From positions 177,883 through 241,882 of the forward strand of contig JAMPIW010000004.1 in NCBI GenBank assembly GCA_040183005.1: DNA of 64,000 nt, given 5' to 3'. This document shows positions 38,697 to 46,268 of this stretch, piece by piece. How positions within the stretch are numbered: the first letter of the stretch is position 1; every line of letters begins with the position of its first letter. Made by a program: the position numbers and the translations under genes. This stretch comes from Gammaproteobacteria bacterium. Lineage in GTDB: Bacteria; Pseudomonadota; Gammaproteobacteria; Ga0077554; Ga007554. The notes beneath the pieces were generated by a model. It was given only the letters and a program-made list of their open reading frames with translations. It was not told where the DNA came from and ran no database searches.

Positions 38697-39236
38697 ATGT
38701 CGCGCTATCGCCGAGCCAATACTGCGGGGGCCACTTATTTTTTCACGGTGGTGACGTATCGCCGCCAACCGATTTTGTGCGATACGCTGGTACGCACGGC
38801 GTTGCGAGACGCTATTGTTGCGGTGCGCGAACAACGGCCCTTTACGATTGATGCGTGGGTGCTGTTGCCAGATCATTTACATTGTATTTGGACGTTACCG
38901 CCGGACGATGTCGATTTCCCTGTGCGTTGGAGCATGATCAAACGGCGGGTAAGCGTGGCGTGCGCCGCAGCGTATAAGCGCCCTGACTGGATTACCGCAT
39001 CGAAACGTAAACATCGGGAATCGACGCTGTGGCAACGCCGTTACTGGGAACACCAAATCCGCGATGAAACGGATTTTATACGGCATGTGGATTACATCCA
39101 TTACAATCCGGTCAAACATGGGTTATGCCAACAGGTGGCGGAATGGCCCCATTCAACGTTTCACCGCCATGTTGCGCAAGGTGTCTATGCGCTTGATTGG
39201 GGAGGTGTGGAGGCCGGGATGGGGGAAGCCCGGTAG
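38697..39236 (+). CDS. RAYT transposase, copy 2
   Basis: 179 residues, almost identical to copy 1 with DHLHCIWTLP and DYIHYNPVKHGL intact. It differs by Leu for Pro in ILCDTLVRTAL. Its last codons run into the left REP of copy 3, so it ends in GMGEAR and its own right-hand REP is missing. The copies therefore look like a tandem array formed by recombination between blocks. Confidence 0.9.
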   Translation: MSRYRRANTAGATYFFTVVTYRRQPILCDTLVRTALRDAIVAVREQRPFTIDAWVLLPDHLHCIWTLPPDDVDFPVRWSMIKRRVSVACAAAYKRPDWITASKRKHRESTLWQRRYWEHQIRDETDFIRHVDYIHYNPVKHGLCQQVAEWPHSTFHRHVAQGVYALDWGGVEAGMGEAR

Positions 39237-39263
39237 GGTGGGCACGTTTTTTGTGCCCACGCG
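39230..39263. repeat. REP hairpin, type 1, between RAYT copies 2 and 3
   Basis: Identical to the REPs at 35861 and 38626. It overlaps the 3' end of RAYT copy 2. Confidence 0.85.
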
Positions 39264-39300
39264 TAAAATAAACCTTAACTCATAATGCAATGATGTCGTT

Positions 39301-39846
39301 ATGTCGCGCTATCGCCGAGCCAATACTGCGGGGGCCACTTATTTTTTCACGGTGGTGACGTATCGCCGCCAACCGATTTTGTGCGATACGCCGGTACGCA
39401 CGGCGTTGCGAGACGCTATTGTTGCGGTGCGCGAACAACGGCCCTTTACGATTGATGCGTGGGTGCTGTTGCCAGATCATTTGCATTGTATTTGGACGTT
39501 ACCGCCGGACGATGTCGATTTCCCTGTGCGTTGGAGCATGATCAAACGGCGGGTAAGCGTGGCGTGCGCCGCAGCGTATAAGCGCCCTGACTGGATTACC
39601 GCATCGAAACGTAAACATCGGGAATCGACGCTGTGGCAACGTCGTTACTGGGAACACCAAATCCGCGATGAAACGGATTTTATACGGCATGTGGATTACA
39701 TCCATTACAATCCGGTCAAACATGGGTTATGCCAACAGGTGGCGGAATGGCCCCATTCAACGTTTCACCGCCATGTTGCGCAAGGTGTCTATGCGCTTGA
39801 TTGGGGAGGTGTGGAGGCCGGGATGGGGGAAGCATTCGGTGAATGA
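39301..39846 (+). CDS. RAYT transposase, copy 3
   Basis: 181 residues; same protein as copy 1 apart from Ile in DYIHYNP. HUH and tyrosine motifs are intact. Nearly identical DNA including flanks indicates very recent duplication. The right-hand REP (39855-39883) is joined to a displaced toxin tail. Confidence 0.92.
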   Translation: MSRYRRANTAGATYFFTVVTYRRQPILCDTPVRTALRDAIVAVREQRPFTIDAWVLLPDHLHCIWTLPPDDVDFPVRWSMIKRRVSVACAAAYKRPDWITASKRKHRESTLWQRRYWEHQIRDETDFIRHVDYIHYNPVKHGLCQQVAEWPHSTFHRHVAQGVYALDWGGVEAGMGEAFGE

Positions 39847-39854
39847 CATAACGG

Positions 39855-39883
39855 CGTGGGCACAAACTACGTGCCCACCCTAC
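39855..39883. repeat. REP hairpin, type 1 (inverted), right of RAYT copy 3
   Basis: Same as 36486-36514, ending in CTAC. The shared CTTGGCT after it is the last sequence common to blocks 1 and 3. Confidence 0.85.
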
Positions 39884-39997
39884 TTGGCTTTATTTAATGT
39901 ATGGAGCATAAGCACGATGCTTCCGTCCGCCGCTTACGTTGCTATCGAGAAGAGTAACGGTGTCTGGTCTTTAAACCAGTACATAGGTGATCGTTAG
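39884..39997 (+). pseudogene. Orphan C-terminal tail of a second RHS toxin
   Basis: In frame through the REP from RAYT copy 3, the translation LFNVWSISTMLPSAAYVAIE to the stop at 39997 resembles the end of the RHS protein at 38226 (FTNYGTMLPAAVVTYGALLD). About 35 codons remain. A lipoprotein gene follows 30 bases later, as after the first tail. I take it as the leftover of a second toxin-immunity module. Confidence 0.5.
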
Positions 39998-40027
39998 TTG
40001 TAGTGCAGGCATCTTGGAGGGTATCGG

Positions 40028-40528
40028 ATGAAATTGACGTTGGTTTGGTGCGGGTTGAGAGAGGAAATAGGTGCTATCAACCGAGGTAACTTGCCATATG
40101 TCGGTTTAATAACATTCGCTGTTTTACTGGCAGGGTGCGCTGTTCCACGAGGCGGAGTACTAATACCACCGGTAGGATATACAGATGAACAACCGATCAA
40201 TGACCGGATCGAATGTAGCCATTGGGCGTCGAAATTGGCAATGGCCAAACTTCCATTGACTGATCAGGAAAACATGCGGGTAAATGGTGTAGAAACAGGT
40301 CGATTTTCTGAGGGGGGACGTGGCAGGAGTCTGTATTCTGATCGTCAGTTTTTATGCATGCTAGATCGTGATTATCAATATGTTGATTATCCCGCTAACT
40401 GGCTTCCAGAGTCTCGTTGTGAAGCTCTCAAATCATATAAATCTGGCGGCATAGATGAAAAGCGGTTGCGGTACATGTGTGAAAAATCACCTGAAAATCA
40501 CAAATGTGATGTGTGCCAAACGCGGTAA
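40028..40528 (+). CDS. Second candidate immunity lipoprotein
   Basis: 166 residues. GGAGGG lies 8 bases upstream of the ATG. YVGLITFAVLLAGCAVP contains a lipobox (LLAGC), unusually preceded by about 22 residues. The mature part has several cysteines (RIECSHWA, FLCMLD, SRCEAL, YMCEK, KCDVCQ). No family recognised. The location after an RHS tail suggests an immunity role by analogy. Confidence 0.6.
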   Translation: MKLTLVWCGLREEIGAINRGNLPYVGLITFAVLLAGCAVPRGGVLIPPVGYTDEQPINDRIECSHWASKLAMAKLPLTDQENMRVNGVETGRFSEGGRGRSLYSDRQFLCMLDRDYQYVDYPANWLPESRCEALKSYKSGGIDEKRLRYMCEKSPENHKCDVCQTR

Positions 40529-40566
40529 GTTGGGCTGGCAGGTTGGCGCTGAGCTTGCGAAGCAAG

Positions 40567-40600
40567 TAGCCTGGGTTGAGCGTTGTTGCGAAGCCCGGGA
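40567..40600. repeat. REP hairpin, type 2, left of RAYT copy 4
   Basis: GTAG (40567-40570) followed by CCTGGGTTGAGCGTTGTTGC and GAAGCCCGGG. Arms CCTGGGTT and AAGCCCGGG pair imperfectly. It differs in sequence from the type-1 REPs. Confidence 0.75.
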
Positions 40601-40643
40601 TAGTGGACTCGAATTGTCCCCATGTATTTGAATTGCTACTGTA

Positions 40644-41174
40644 ATGGTCGCCTATCGCCGTAACTTCATTCCTGGAGGAAGTTATTTTTTCACGGTGACG
40701 CTGCTGGATCGTGCATCGCGGTTGTTGATCGAACGCATCGACGAGTTGCGTGCTGCGTTTGTATCGGTACGGCTGGAACGTCCCTTTGAAATCGACGCTA
40801 TTGTGGTCTTACCTGATCATTTGCATTGCATCTGGACATTGCCGCCGGGCGATGCGGACTACGCTTTGCGGTGGCGTGAAATCAAATCACGCTTCTCGCG
40901 GCGTATTCCACTTGGTGAACGCCGCACTGCGGGACGAATGAACAAACGCGAACGCGGTGTGTGGCAACGCCGTTATTGGGAACACACGCTGCGCGACGAA
41001 CGGGACATGGCGCGGCATATCGACTATATCCATTACAACCCCATCAAACACGGCCATGTATCTTGTGCCGCCGACTGGCCATACTCCTCGTTTCACCGTT
41101 TTGTACAACGCGGGGTTTATCCTTTGGATTGGGGTATGGCCGATGAAATCAATCACGGAAAATTCGGGGAATGA
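40644..41174 (+). CDS. RAYT transposase, copy 4 (divergent type)
   Basis: 176 residues; MVAYRRNFIPGGSYFFTVTL opens the fold, DHLHCIWTLPPGDADYALRW holds the HUH motif and DYIHYNPIKHGHV the tyrosine. It is clearly a different RAYT from copies 1-3 and is flanked by its own inverted type-2 REPs (40567-40600 and 41187-41222), supporting the rule that each RAYT has its cognate REP. Confidence 0.92.
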   Translation: MVAYRRNFIPGGSYFFTVTLLDRASRLLIERIDELRAAFVSVRLERPFEIDAIVVLPDHLHCIWTLPPGDADYALRWREIKSRFSRRIPLGERRTAGRMNKRERGVWQRRYWEHTLRDERDMARHIDYIHYNPIKHGHVSCAADWPYSSFHRFVQRGVYPLDWGMADEINHGKFGE

Positions 41175-41186
41175 AGGTGCCTGCCG

Positions 41187-41222
41187 CCCCGGGTTTCGCA
41201 AACAACGCTCAACCCAGGCTAC
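41187..41222. repeat. REP hairpin, type 2 (inverted), right of RAYT copy 4
   Basis: CCCCGGGTTTCGCAAACAAC then GCTCAACCCAGGCTAC; CTAC is the complement of GTAG. It mirrors 40567-40600. Confidence 0.75.
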
Positions 41223-41252
41223 TTGCTACGGGATTGCGCCCTACCGGGCTGT

Positions 41253-41555
41253 CTATCCTTCCTCCCACGGCTTTTTTTCTTGTCCCACGAGATCACGGCT
41301 GCCGTGTAGCACCGTGACGATGAGTAGGTGATCGGGTGCGGTGCGGTAGCCTCGGTAGATGATCTCGCGGATGTCTTCGCGCTCGGCCTCAGGCACGGAG
41401 CGGCCGATTTGCGGAAATTCCGGTATATTGTCGATCCGTTTGAATAGCCGCTCGATAAATTGCCGGGCATAGAAGGGTGAGTCCTGCGAGATGTAAGCGC
41501 GCAACTGCCGTACGTCGGCGCGCGCCTGGCGCGACCACTCCAGTCTCACGGCCAA
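41253..41555 (-). CDS. ParE/RelE-type toxin
   Basis: 100 residues: MAVRLEWSRQARADVRQLRA, then FPQIGRSVPE and REIIYRGYRTAPDHLLIVTV-LHGSRDL, the ParE/RelE fold acting on gyrase or mRNA. Relatives usually read IIYRGYRIVYR before the last strands; here four to five residues (IVYR) seem missing at a TACCGC repeat, perhaps a small in-frame deletion that could affect activity. It overlaps the upstream antitoxin gene by 10 bases. Confidence 0.85.
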   Translation of the reverse strand: MAVRLEWSRQARADVRQLRAYISQDSPFYARQFIERLFKRIDNIPEFPQIGRSVPEAEREDIREIIYRGYRTAPDHLLIVTVLHGSRDLVGQEKKPWEEG

Positions 41556-41731
41556 TTTCCGAGCAGTTCGTTTTTAACCTCCTCGTGGGGAATCACGCGC
41601 CCCTCCTCTGCGTCTTTCAACCCTGCTTCTATCTTCTGTTTCACATAAAGCTCATACATGATGTCATCCCAACTGGCCTGTTCCGGCAAATGGTCGATAA
41701 GCTGTCTTGCGGCTTCTTTTGGCGTTGCCAT
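41546..41731 (-). CDS. Antitoxin of the ParE/RelE pair
   Basis: 61 residues: MATPKEAARQLIDHLPEQAS, then WDDIMYELYVKQKIEAGLKDAEEGRVIPHEEVKNEL (quoted in parts in the literature style of this family). The pattern KIEAGLxDAEEGRVIPHEEV is typical of antitoxins paired with RelE/ParE toxins. It starts the operon and overlaps the toxin by 10 bases; such antitoxins usually repress their own promoter. Confidence 0.85.
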   Translation of the reverse strand: MATPKEAARQLIDHLPEQASWDDIMYELYVKQKIEAGLKDAEEGRVIPHEEVKNELLGNWP

Positions 41732-41938
41732 ACATCACCTCGTTATCAGTTGCGTGCATTCTCTTTAGCCGCCTGGCCCGAGCGATCCAGCGTTTGGCGT
41801 CGTGCTTGCGAAAAACAGGATCAGGTTCTGCTTGCCACAATTCTACGTATTTTTCGTGGCTACGGCTACGGCGCCTACAGTCACCGAAACGCGCCCAACG
41901 GCGCCGTTATCCGCACCTGACCACTGTCGTCAGCGACC

Positions 41939-42082
41939 GCCCTAGGCAACCTCACCCGCTACAGCTACGACCCCTTCGGCAACCTCGTCCAGACCGTCGA
42001 CCCCAAATCCAACATCGCCACGCTCACCTACGACCTGCGCGGCCGCAAGCGCAGCATGACCGATCCCGACATGGGCTACTGG
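41939..42082 (+). pseudogene. RHS YD-repeat fragment
   Basis: 48 codons reading ALGNLTRYSYDPFGNLVQTV and TYDLRGRKRSMTDPDMGYW, two YD repeats as in RHS proteins. It is cut off at 42083 by the RAYT remnant and upstream by a stop at 41918. It is probably an internal piece of the same RHS gene whose end lies at 36487-38226, displaced by rearrangement. The 200 bases before it (41732-41938) contain nothing else I recognise. Confidence 0.8.
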
Positions 42083-42529
42083 TGATGCGTGGGTGCTGCT
42101 GCCCGATCATTTGCATTGTATTTGGACATTACCGCCGGACGATGTCGATTTCCCTGTGCGTTGGAGCATAATCAAACGGCGGGTAAGCGTGGCGTGCGCT
42201 GCGGCGTATAAGCGCCCCGGCTGGATTACCGCCTCGAAACGTAAACGTATCGGGAATCGACACTGTGGCAACGCCGTTACTGGGAGCATACAGTGCGTGA
42301 CGAACGGGACATGGCGCGGCGTATCGACTATATCCATTAGCCGCTTCTGCACATCCTGCGCCCGCGACACTCGTGCATCCATGCACAGCGCAACCCCATC
42401 AAACACGGCCATGCATCTTGTGCCGCCGACTGGCCACATTCCTCGTTTCACCGCTTTGTACAACGCGGGGTTTATCCCTTGAATTGGGGTGTGACCGATG
42501 AAATCAATCACGGGAAATTCGGGGAATGA
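42083..42529 (+). pseudogene. RAYT transposase remnant, mosaic, frameshifted, with a 51-bp insertion
   Basis: The first half (to about 42260) matches RAYT copies 1-3 (DAWVLLPDHLHCIWTLP), and the second half matches copy 4 (RDERDMARRIDYIH, NPIKHGHASCAADWP). The N-terminal third is missing. Two extra bases around 42247 shift the frame. At 42340-42390 a 51-bp element interrupts the tyrosine motif between DYIH and NPIKHG. It cannot make an active protein. Confidence 0.88.
42340..42390 (-). repeat. 51-bp element inserted in the RAYT remnant (empty site known)
   Basis: The plus strand around the insertion is TATATCCATTA, then 51 bases, then CAACCCCATCAAACACGGCC. The intact paralogue at about 41023-41054 reads TATATCCATTACAACCCC with nothing between, so the insert is exactly 51 bases with no visible target duplication. 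On the minus strand it starts CGCTGTGCATGGATGCACGA. Hairpin 1 pairs GTGC/GCAC. Hairpin 2 pairs GTCGC/GCGGC (one G-U) and GCGC-AGGAT-GTGC. All six frames are open. Confidence 0.92.
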
Positions 42530-42541
42530 AGGTGCCTGCCG

Positions 42542-42574
42542 CCCCGGGTTTCGCAAAAACGCTCATCAGGCTAC
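42542..42574. repeat. REP hairpin, type 2, decayed, right of the RAYT remnant
   Basis: CCCCGGGTTTCGCAAAAACG then CTCATCAGGCTAC resembles 41187-41222 with several losses. Confidence 0.6.
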
Positions 42575-42581
42575 TTGCTTT

Positions 42582-43067
42582 TTATAGGTTGATCTGACCC
42601 CGCGCCGCCGCCTCAAGCTGTGCGCGGCTTAACGTGTAGGCGCGGGCAAAGCCGCCGGTGTAGCGTGCCTCCAGGGGTAGCAGCCGGAACAGCATGAAGT
42701 CGCCAAAGCCGAATAGCTGCTCGGCCGCTGGCAAGTGCTCAAGGTAACGCTCGCGCGCGTTTGCGTATTCAGCGCTGCCACGCGTGAGATCAACCACCGT
42801 CCCCTGGATGCTGACGCGCGCTAACGTTTGCGGATCATCGCTGCCGGTATCGGGTTCGCTGATAACCAGCGATGCCCGTGGATCCGCCAACAGGTTGCGG
42901 GTGTGCGGCGCCAAACGGCTCAGGTGCAGCAAAAAGCCGCTGAAATCCGCCTCGGGTACATAGGCAACCATTGAAGCAAACGGCGCACTCTCATGCAGAG
43001 TGGCCAGCGCGGCCCAGCGGTTTGCATGTATCAACTGTGCCAGGCGGGGATATTCGTCGGCGTGCAT
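42582..43067 (-). CDS. Pyridoxamine 5'-phosphate oxidase-like flavin/heme-type protein
   Basis: 161 residues in the split-barrel FMN-binding fold: ANRWAALATLHESAPFASMV, then HLSRLAPHTRNLLADPRASL and ARVSIQGTVVDL. It resembles the HugZ/Pdx-oxidase-like family of general stress or heme-handling proteins; the specific reaction is not known. Three bases separate it from the upstream nuclease-family gene, so it is the last gene of an operon with alsS-type synthase. Confidence 0.82.
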   Translation of the reverse strand: MHADEYPRLAQLIHANRWAALATLHESAPFASMVAYVPEADFSGFLLHLSRLAPHTRNLLADPRASLVISEPDTGSDDPQTLARVSIQGTVVDLTRGSAEYANARERYLEHLPAAEQLFGFGDFMLFRLLPLEARYTGGFARAYTLSRAQLEAAARGQINL

Positions 43068-43070
43068 GGG

Positions 43071-43907
43071 TTAGGGGGCGTGCGCTTGTCCGACCAGATG
43101 GACATCTTCGGGTACGGCGATTTCCAGCGCGATTGGCAAATGGTCTGATACCGCGTGACTCAATACGCGCATGTCACATACCTTCAGCGTCGGCGTGACC
43201 AGGATGTGATCAATATTGCGGAATGGGCGCCAGCTGGGGAAGGTATGCAATGCCTCCAATGGTTCGCATAGCCGGGTATTTGCCAGTAGTGTTTCCATTT
43301 CATTGCTTTGTGGCTGGCAATTCAGATCGCCCATTAGTACCACATGTTCATATTGATTAGCGATTTCTCCGATGAATGCGAACTGCTGCAACCGCACGCG
43401 CTTGCTGAGTGCCAGATGGGCGAGCAAGACAATCAGCGGGTGGTCATCACTGCCATAGCGCACCATCATCAGGCCGCGCCCGGGGATCAGTCCGGGCAGT
43501 TTGTGTTCGATGATTTCCCGGGGCTGAATTCTGCTCAGCAGGCCATTGCTGTGCTGCGCGAACTTGCCGAGATTGCGGTTGGTCTGGTGGTACCAATAAG
43601 GAAAACGTCCTCGGCGTGCCAGGTATTCGATTTGATTTACAAAATAACTGCGCATACTGCCGGCGTCGACCTCCTGCAGCGCAACCACGTCATACTCGCT
43701 CGCCAGATGCGCGATGCGATCCAGGTTGTCGAAGCTGCCCAAATGCGGTAGCACATGCTTCCAGCTTTGGGTGAAATAATGGTGGGGACGGGTTGAGGCA
43801 ATACCCGCCTGGATGTTGTAACTCAACAGGCGCAGGCGCGTCTTCACTGCCGGTTTAGCACTAAACTGGTGATACATTGAATGGGCGGTATGGGCGACGG
43901 CAGTCAT
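43071..43907 (-). CDS. Endonuclease/exonuclease/phosphatase family protein
   Basis: 278 residues of the DNase I-like fold. LRLLSYNIQAGI starts the domain, VVALQEVDAG has the metal-binding Glu, HLALSKRVRLQQ and VVLMGDLNCQPQ give the catalytic Asp-Asn pair, and RNIDHILVTP plus SDHLPIALEI give the final Asp-His. The substrate may be nucleic acid, sphingomyelin or an inositol phosphate. Overlaps the synthase stop/start by 4 bases. Confidence 0.9.
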   Translation of the reverse strand: MTAVAHTAHSMYHQFSAKPAVKTRLRLLSYNIQAGIASTRPHHYFTQSWKHVLPHLGSFDNLDRIAHLASEYDVVALQEVDAGSMRSYFVNQIEYLARRGRFPYWYHQTNRNLGKFAQHSNGLLSRIQPREIIEHKLPGLIPGRGLMMVRYGSDDHPLIVLLAHLALSKRVRLQQFAFIGEIANQYEHVVLMGDLNCQPQSNEMETLLANTRLCEPLEALHTFPSWRPFRNIDHILVTPTLKVCDMRVLSHAVSDHLPIALEIAVPEDVHLVGQAHAP

Positions 43908-45535
43908 AGCTGAAAGATCATTTCCCCCAATTTTTCGGTGAGTTTGAGGTTTTCGCTGTAATCGACAGGGCAGTCTATAATGCTTACAGTGTTATCCGCC
44001 AGCGCCGTTTTCAAGATCGGTAGTAAATCATCGGCGTGCTGCACGCGATAGCCTTTAGCGCCGAATGAATCGGCATATTTGACGAAATCCGGGTTGGTGA
44101 ATTTAACATGTGCCGCGCGGCCATAGGTATTCATCTGTTTCCACTCGATCAGCCCGTAACCGCAGTCATTCCAGATCAGGATCACAACCGGCGTGTTCAT
44201 GCGCATCGCGGTCTCGATTTCCTGCGAGTTCATCAGGAATCCGGCGTCGCCCGTCACCGCCACCACGGCGCGGTTGGGGTAGGCCAGCTTCGCGGCAATC
44301 GCGCCCGGCACGGCAATGCCCATGCTGGCGAAACCGTTGGAGATGATGCAGGTGTTAGGATACTCGCAGCGGAACATGCGCGCCATCCACATCTTGTGCG
44401 CGCCGACATCGCAGATCACGATGTCTTCCAGCCCCAGCGCGGTACGCAAATCCCAGATGATTTTTTGCGGCTTGACAGGAAAGCCCTGATCCGCGCTATG
44501 CACCTTCATCTCGTCGATCAGCGCCTGGCGCAGCGGGCGCAGGCGATGACCCTGATGTGGCGCGGCAAGCTCCGCGATGCGATCCAGGCTGTGCCTGATG
44601 TCGCCGATTACGCCGACCTCCACCACGTAGTGCGCATCCACTTCCGCAGGTGACATGTCGATGTGGACGATCTTGCGGTCGCATGTCGGGTGCCACAGAT
44701 AGGGGTGATACTCGACGAGATCGTAGCCCACGCAGATGATGACATCGGCCTCATCAAAGCCGAAATTTGCATAATCATGGGCCTGCAGGCCCGCGCTGCC
44801 CAGTGCCATCGGGTGCTTGAAGGGGATGACGCCCTTGGCCATGAAGGTGTTGGTGACCGGGATATTGAGCTTGCCCGCAAAGGCTGCAAGCTGAGTAGAT
44901 GCTTGGGCGCGTATCACGCCGTTGCCCGCCAGAATGATCGGGTTGCGCGCATTGGAGATGATTTCAGCGGCGTATCGTACCCGGTCGGCAGGTGGTTCGG
45001 GTGGCGTTGGATACTGCGAACGCAGTGGCGTGGCCTCGATGGGCATCTCCGCAAGATTCTCCGGAAACTCGATAAATGACGCGCCGGATTTCTCCATCTG
45101 CGCCTGCTTGAACGCCTTGCGCACTACCTCGGGGATGGTGTTGGGCGTCAGCAACCGGGTGGAATATTTGGTGATGGGATCAAAGATCTTTTGCAGATCG
45201 AGTACCTGGTGGGACTCCTTATGCAAGCGGTTGGTGCCCGCCTGCCCAGCAATCGCCACCACGGGCGCGTGATCCATGTTCGCGTCCGCCACGCCTGTGA
45301 TCAGGTTCGTCGCGCCGGGGCCGAGCGTGGACAGGCACACGCCCGCGCGCCGCGTAAGCCGCCCATAGACATCCGCCATGAACGCCGCGCCCTGCTCATG
45401 ACGAGTGGTGACGAACGTGATGGGGGAGTCCAGCAAGGCATCCATCACCGCCAGGTTTTCCTCGCCGGGGATGCCGAAAACATACTCCACTCCTTCGTTT
45501 TCGAGGCATTTGACAAATAGTTCGGCTGCTTTCAT
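43904..45535 (-). CDS. alsS: Acetolactate synthase large-subunit-like ThDP enzyme
   Basis: 543 residues, thiamine-diphosphate-dependent: catalytic Glu in TTRHEQGAAFMADVYGR, LGPGATNLITGVADA, and the ThDP/Mg motif VTGDAGFLMNSQEIETAMR ending in IWNDCGYG. By length and sequence it resembles catabolic AlsS-type acetolactate synthase, joining two pyruvates to acetolactate, but no regulatory small subunit or decarboxylase gene is adjacent, so the pathway role is uncertain. Confidence 0.88.
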   Translation of the reverse strand: MKAAELFVKCLENEGVEYVFGIPGEENLAVMDALLDSPITFVTTRHEQGAAFMADVYGRLTRRAGVCLSTLGPGATNLITGVADANMDHAPVVAIAGQAGTNRLHKESHQVLDLQKIFDPITKYSTRLLTPNTIPEVVRKAFKQAQMEKSGASFIEFPENLAEMPIEATPLRSQYPTPPEPPADRVRYAAEIISNARNPIILAGNGVIRAQASTQLAAFAGKLNIPVTNTFMAKGVIPFKHPMALGSAGLQAHDYANFGFDEADVIICVGYDLVEYHPYLWHPTCDRKIVHIDMSPAEVDAHYVVEVGVIGDIRHSLDRIAELAAPHQGHRLRPLRQALIDEMKVHSADQGFPVKPQKIIWDLRTALGLEDIVICDVGAHKMWMARMFRCEYPNTCIISNGFASMGIAVPGAIAAKLAYPNRAVVAVTGDAGFLMNSQEIETAMRMNTPVVILIWNDCGYGLIEWKQMNTYGRAAHVKFTNPDFVKYADSFGAKGYRVQHADDLLPILKTALADNTVSIIDCPVDYSENLKLTEKLGEMIFQL

Positions 45536-45560
45536 GTTATTCCATTGTTGCCCGGCTTCG

Positions 45561-45610
45561 CCCCCTCACTACGTTCTCCCCGCAAGGCGGGAGAGGGTTG
45601 GGGAGAGGGA
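45561..45610. repeat. Intergenic hairpin repeat, copy 1
   Basis: TCTCCCCGCAAGGCGGGAGA forms a short stem (CTCCCC.GC/GCGGGAG) and is followed by GGGTTGGGGAGAGGGA. A near copy lies at 59788-59830. From memory, this motif is common between genes in many proteobacteria. It lies between alsS and dsbA. Confidence 0.6.
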
Positions 45611-45641
45611 ATGCGTTCATCCAGATATCGGCACTTTGTAC

Positions 45642-46268
45642 CTATTTTTTAGCAACTAGGCCATCAACAATTTGCAATAAACCGTCGTTTAGCCCGCCCG
45701 CCATCTGACCATCAACCCGGTATTTGCCGTTCACTACCATGGAAGGTGTGGAATTGATGCCGTAACGCCGTGTCAGTTCCTTGGAGCGCCTCACCTTGCT
45801 GTCCACGGCGAATGAATTGAACACTTTCTTGAAGTCTGCCTTACTGACGCCCTGTTCCGCAAAAAAGGCCATCAACGCCGCCTCATCACCCAAGCGGCGT
45901 TTCTGTGCATGAATGGCGCTGAAGAGCGGCCCATGGATTTTATCCAGAACCCCCAAGGCCTCTGCGGCATAGTACGCCTTGGCATAAACAGCCCAGTCGT
46001 CCCGGAATATCACCGGCATGCGCACGAACTTGACGTTTTCCGGCTTGGTCTTGAGCCAGCGTTCGATAGTTGGCTCAAAGTGATAGCAGTGTGGGCAGGC
46101 ATATGAAAAAAGCTCCACCACCTCAACTTTTTCACCGCTGACCGTAGGTTGTTCAGGGGTGATCACCTGGTAGGACTTCCCCTCTTCAAGTGCGGGCGAA
46201 AACAATCCCGCCGATGCCAGCGCCGGAACAAACAGCAGAAACAACAGCCATTTTGTCATATACTTCAT
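45642..46268 (-). CDS. dsbA: Thiol:disulfide interchange protein DsbA
   Basis: 208 residues from ATG 46268, which gives a clean signal peptide (MKYMTKWLLFLLFVPALASA) and has AGGAAA upstream; the frame extends to 46322 without meaning. FSYACPHCYHFEP holds the CPHC active site, and NSTPSMVVNGKYRV holds the cis-proline loop. It introduces disulfides into periplasmic proteins. DsbB is not in the window. Confidence 0.96.
   Translation of the reverse strand: MKYMTKWLLFLLFVPALASAGLFSPALEEGKSYQVITPEQPTVSGEKVEVVELFSYACPHCYHFEPTIERWLKTKPENVKFVRMPVIFRDDWAVYAKAYYAAEALGVLDKIHGPLFSAIHAQKRRLGDEAALMAFFAEQGVSKADFKKVFNSFAVDSKVRRSKELTRRYGINSTPSMVVNGKYRVDGQMAGGLNDGLLQIVDGLVAKK

Noticed and set aside
35861..42574. 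CRISPR-like array or integron because of repeated blocks
   Set aside because: The repeats are whole transposase genes with REPs, spaced irregularly; no spacers, cas genes, integrase or attC sites.
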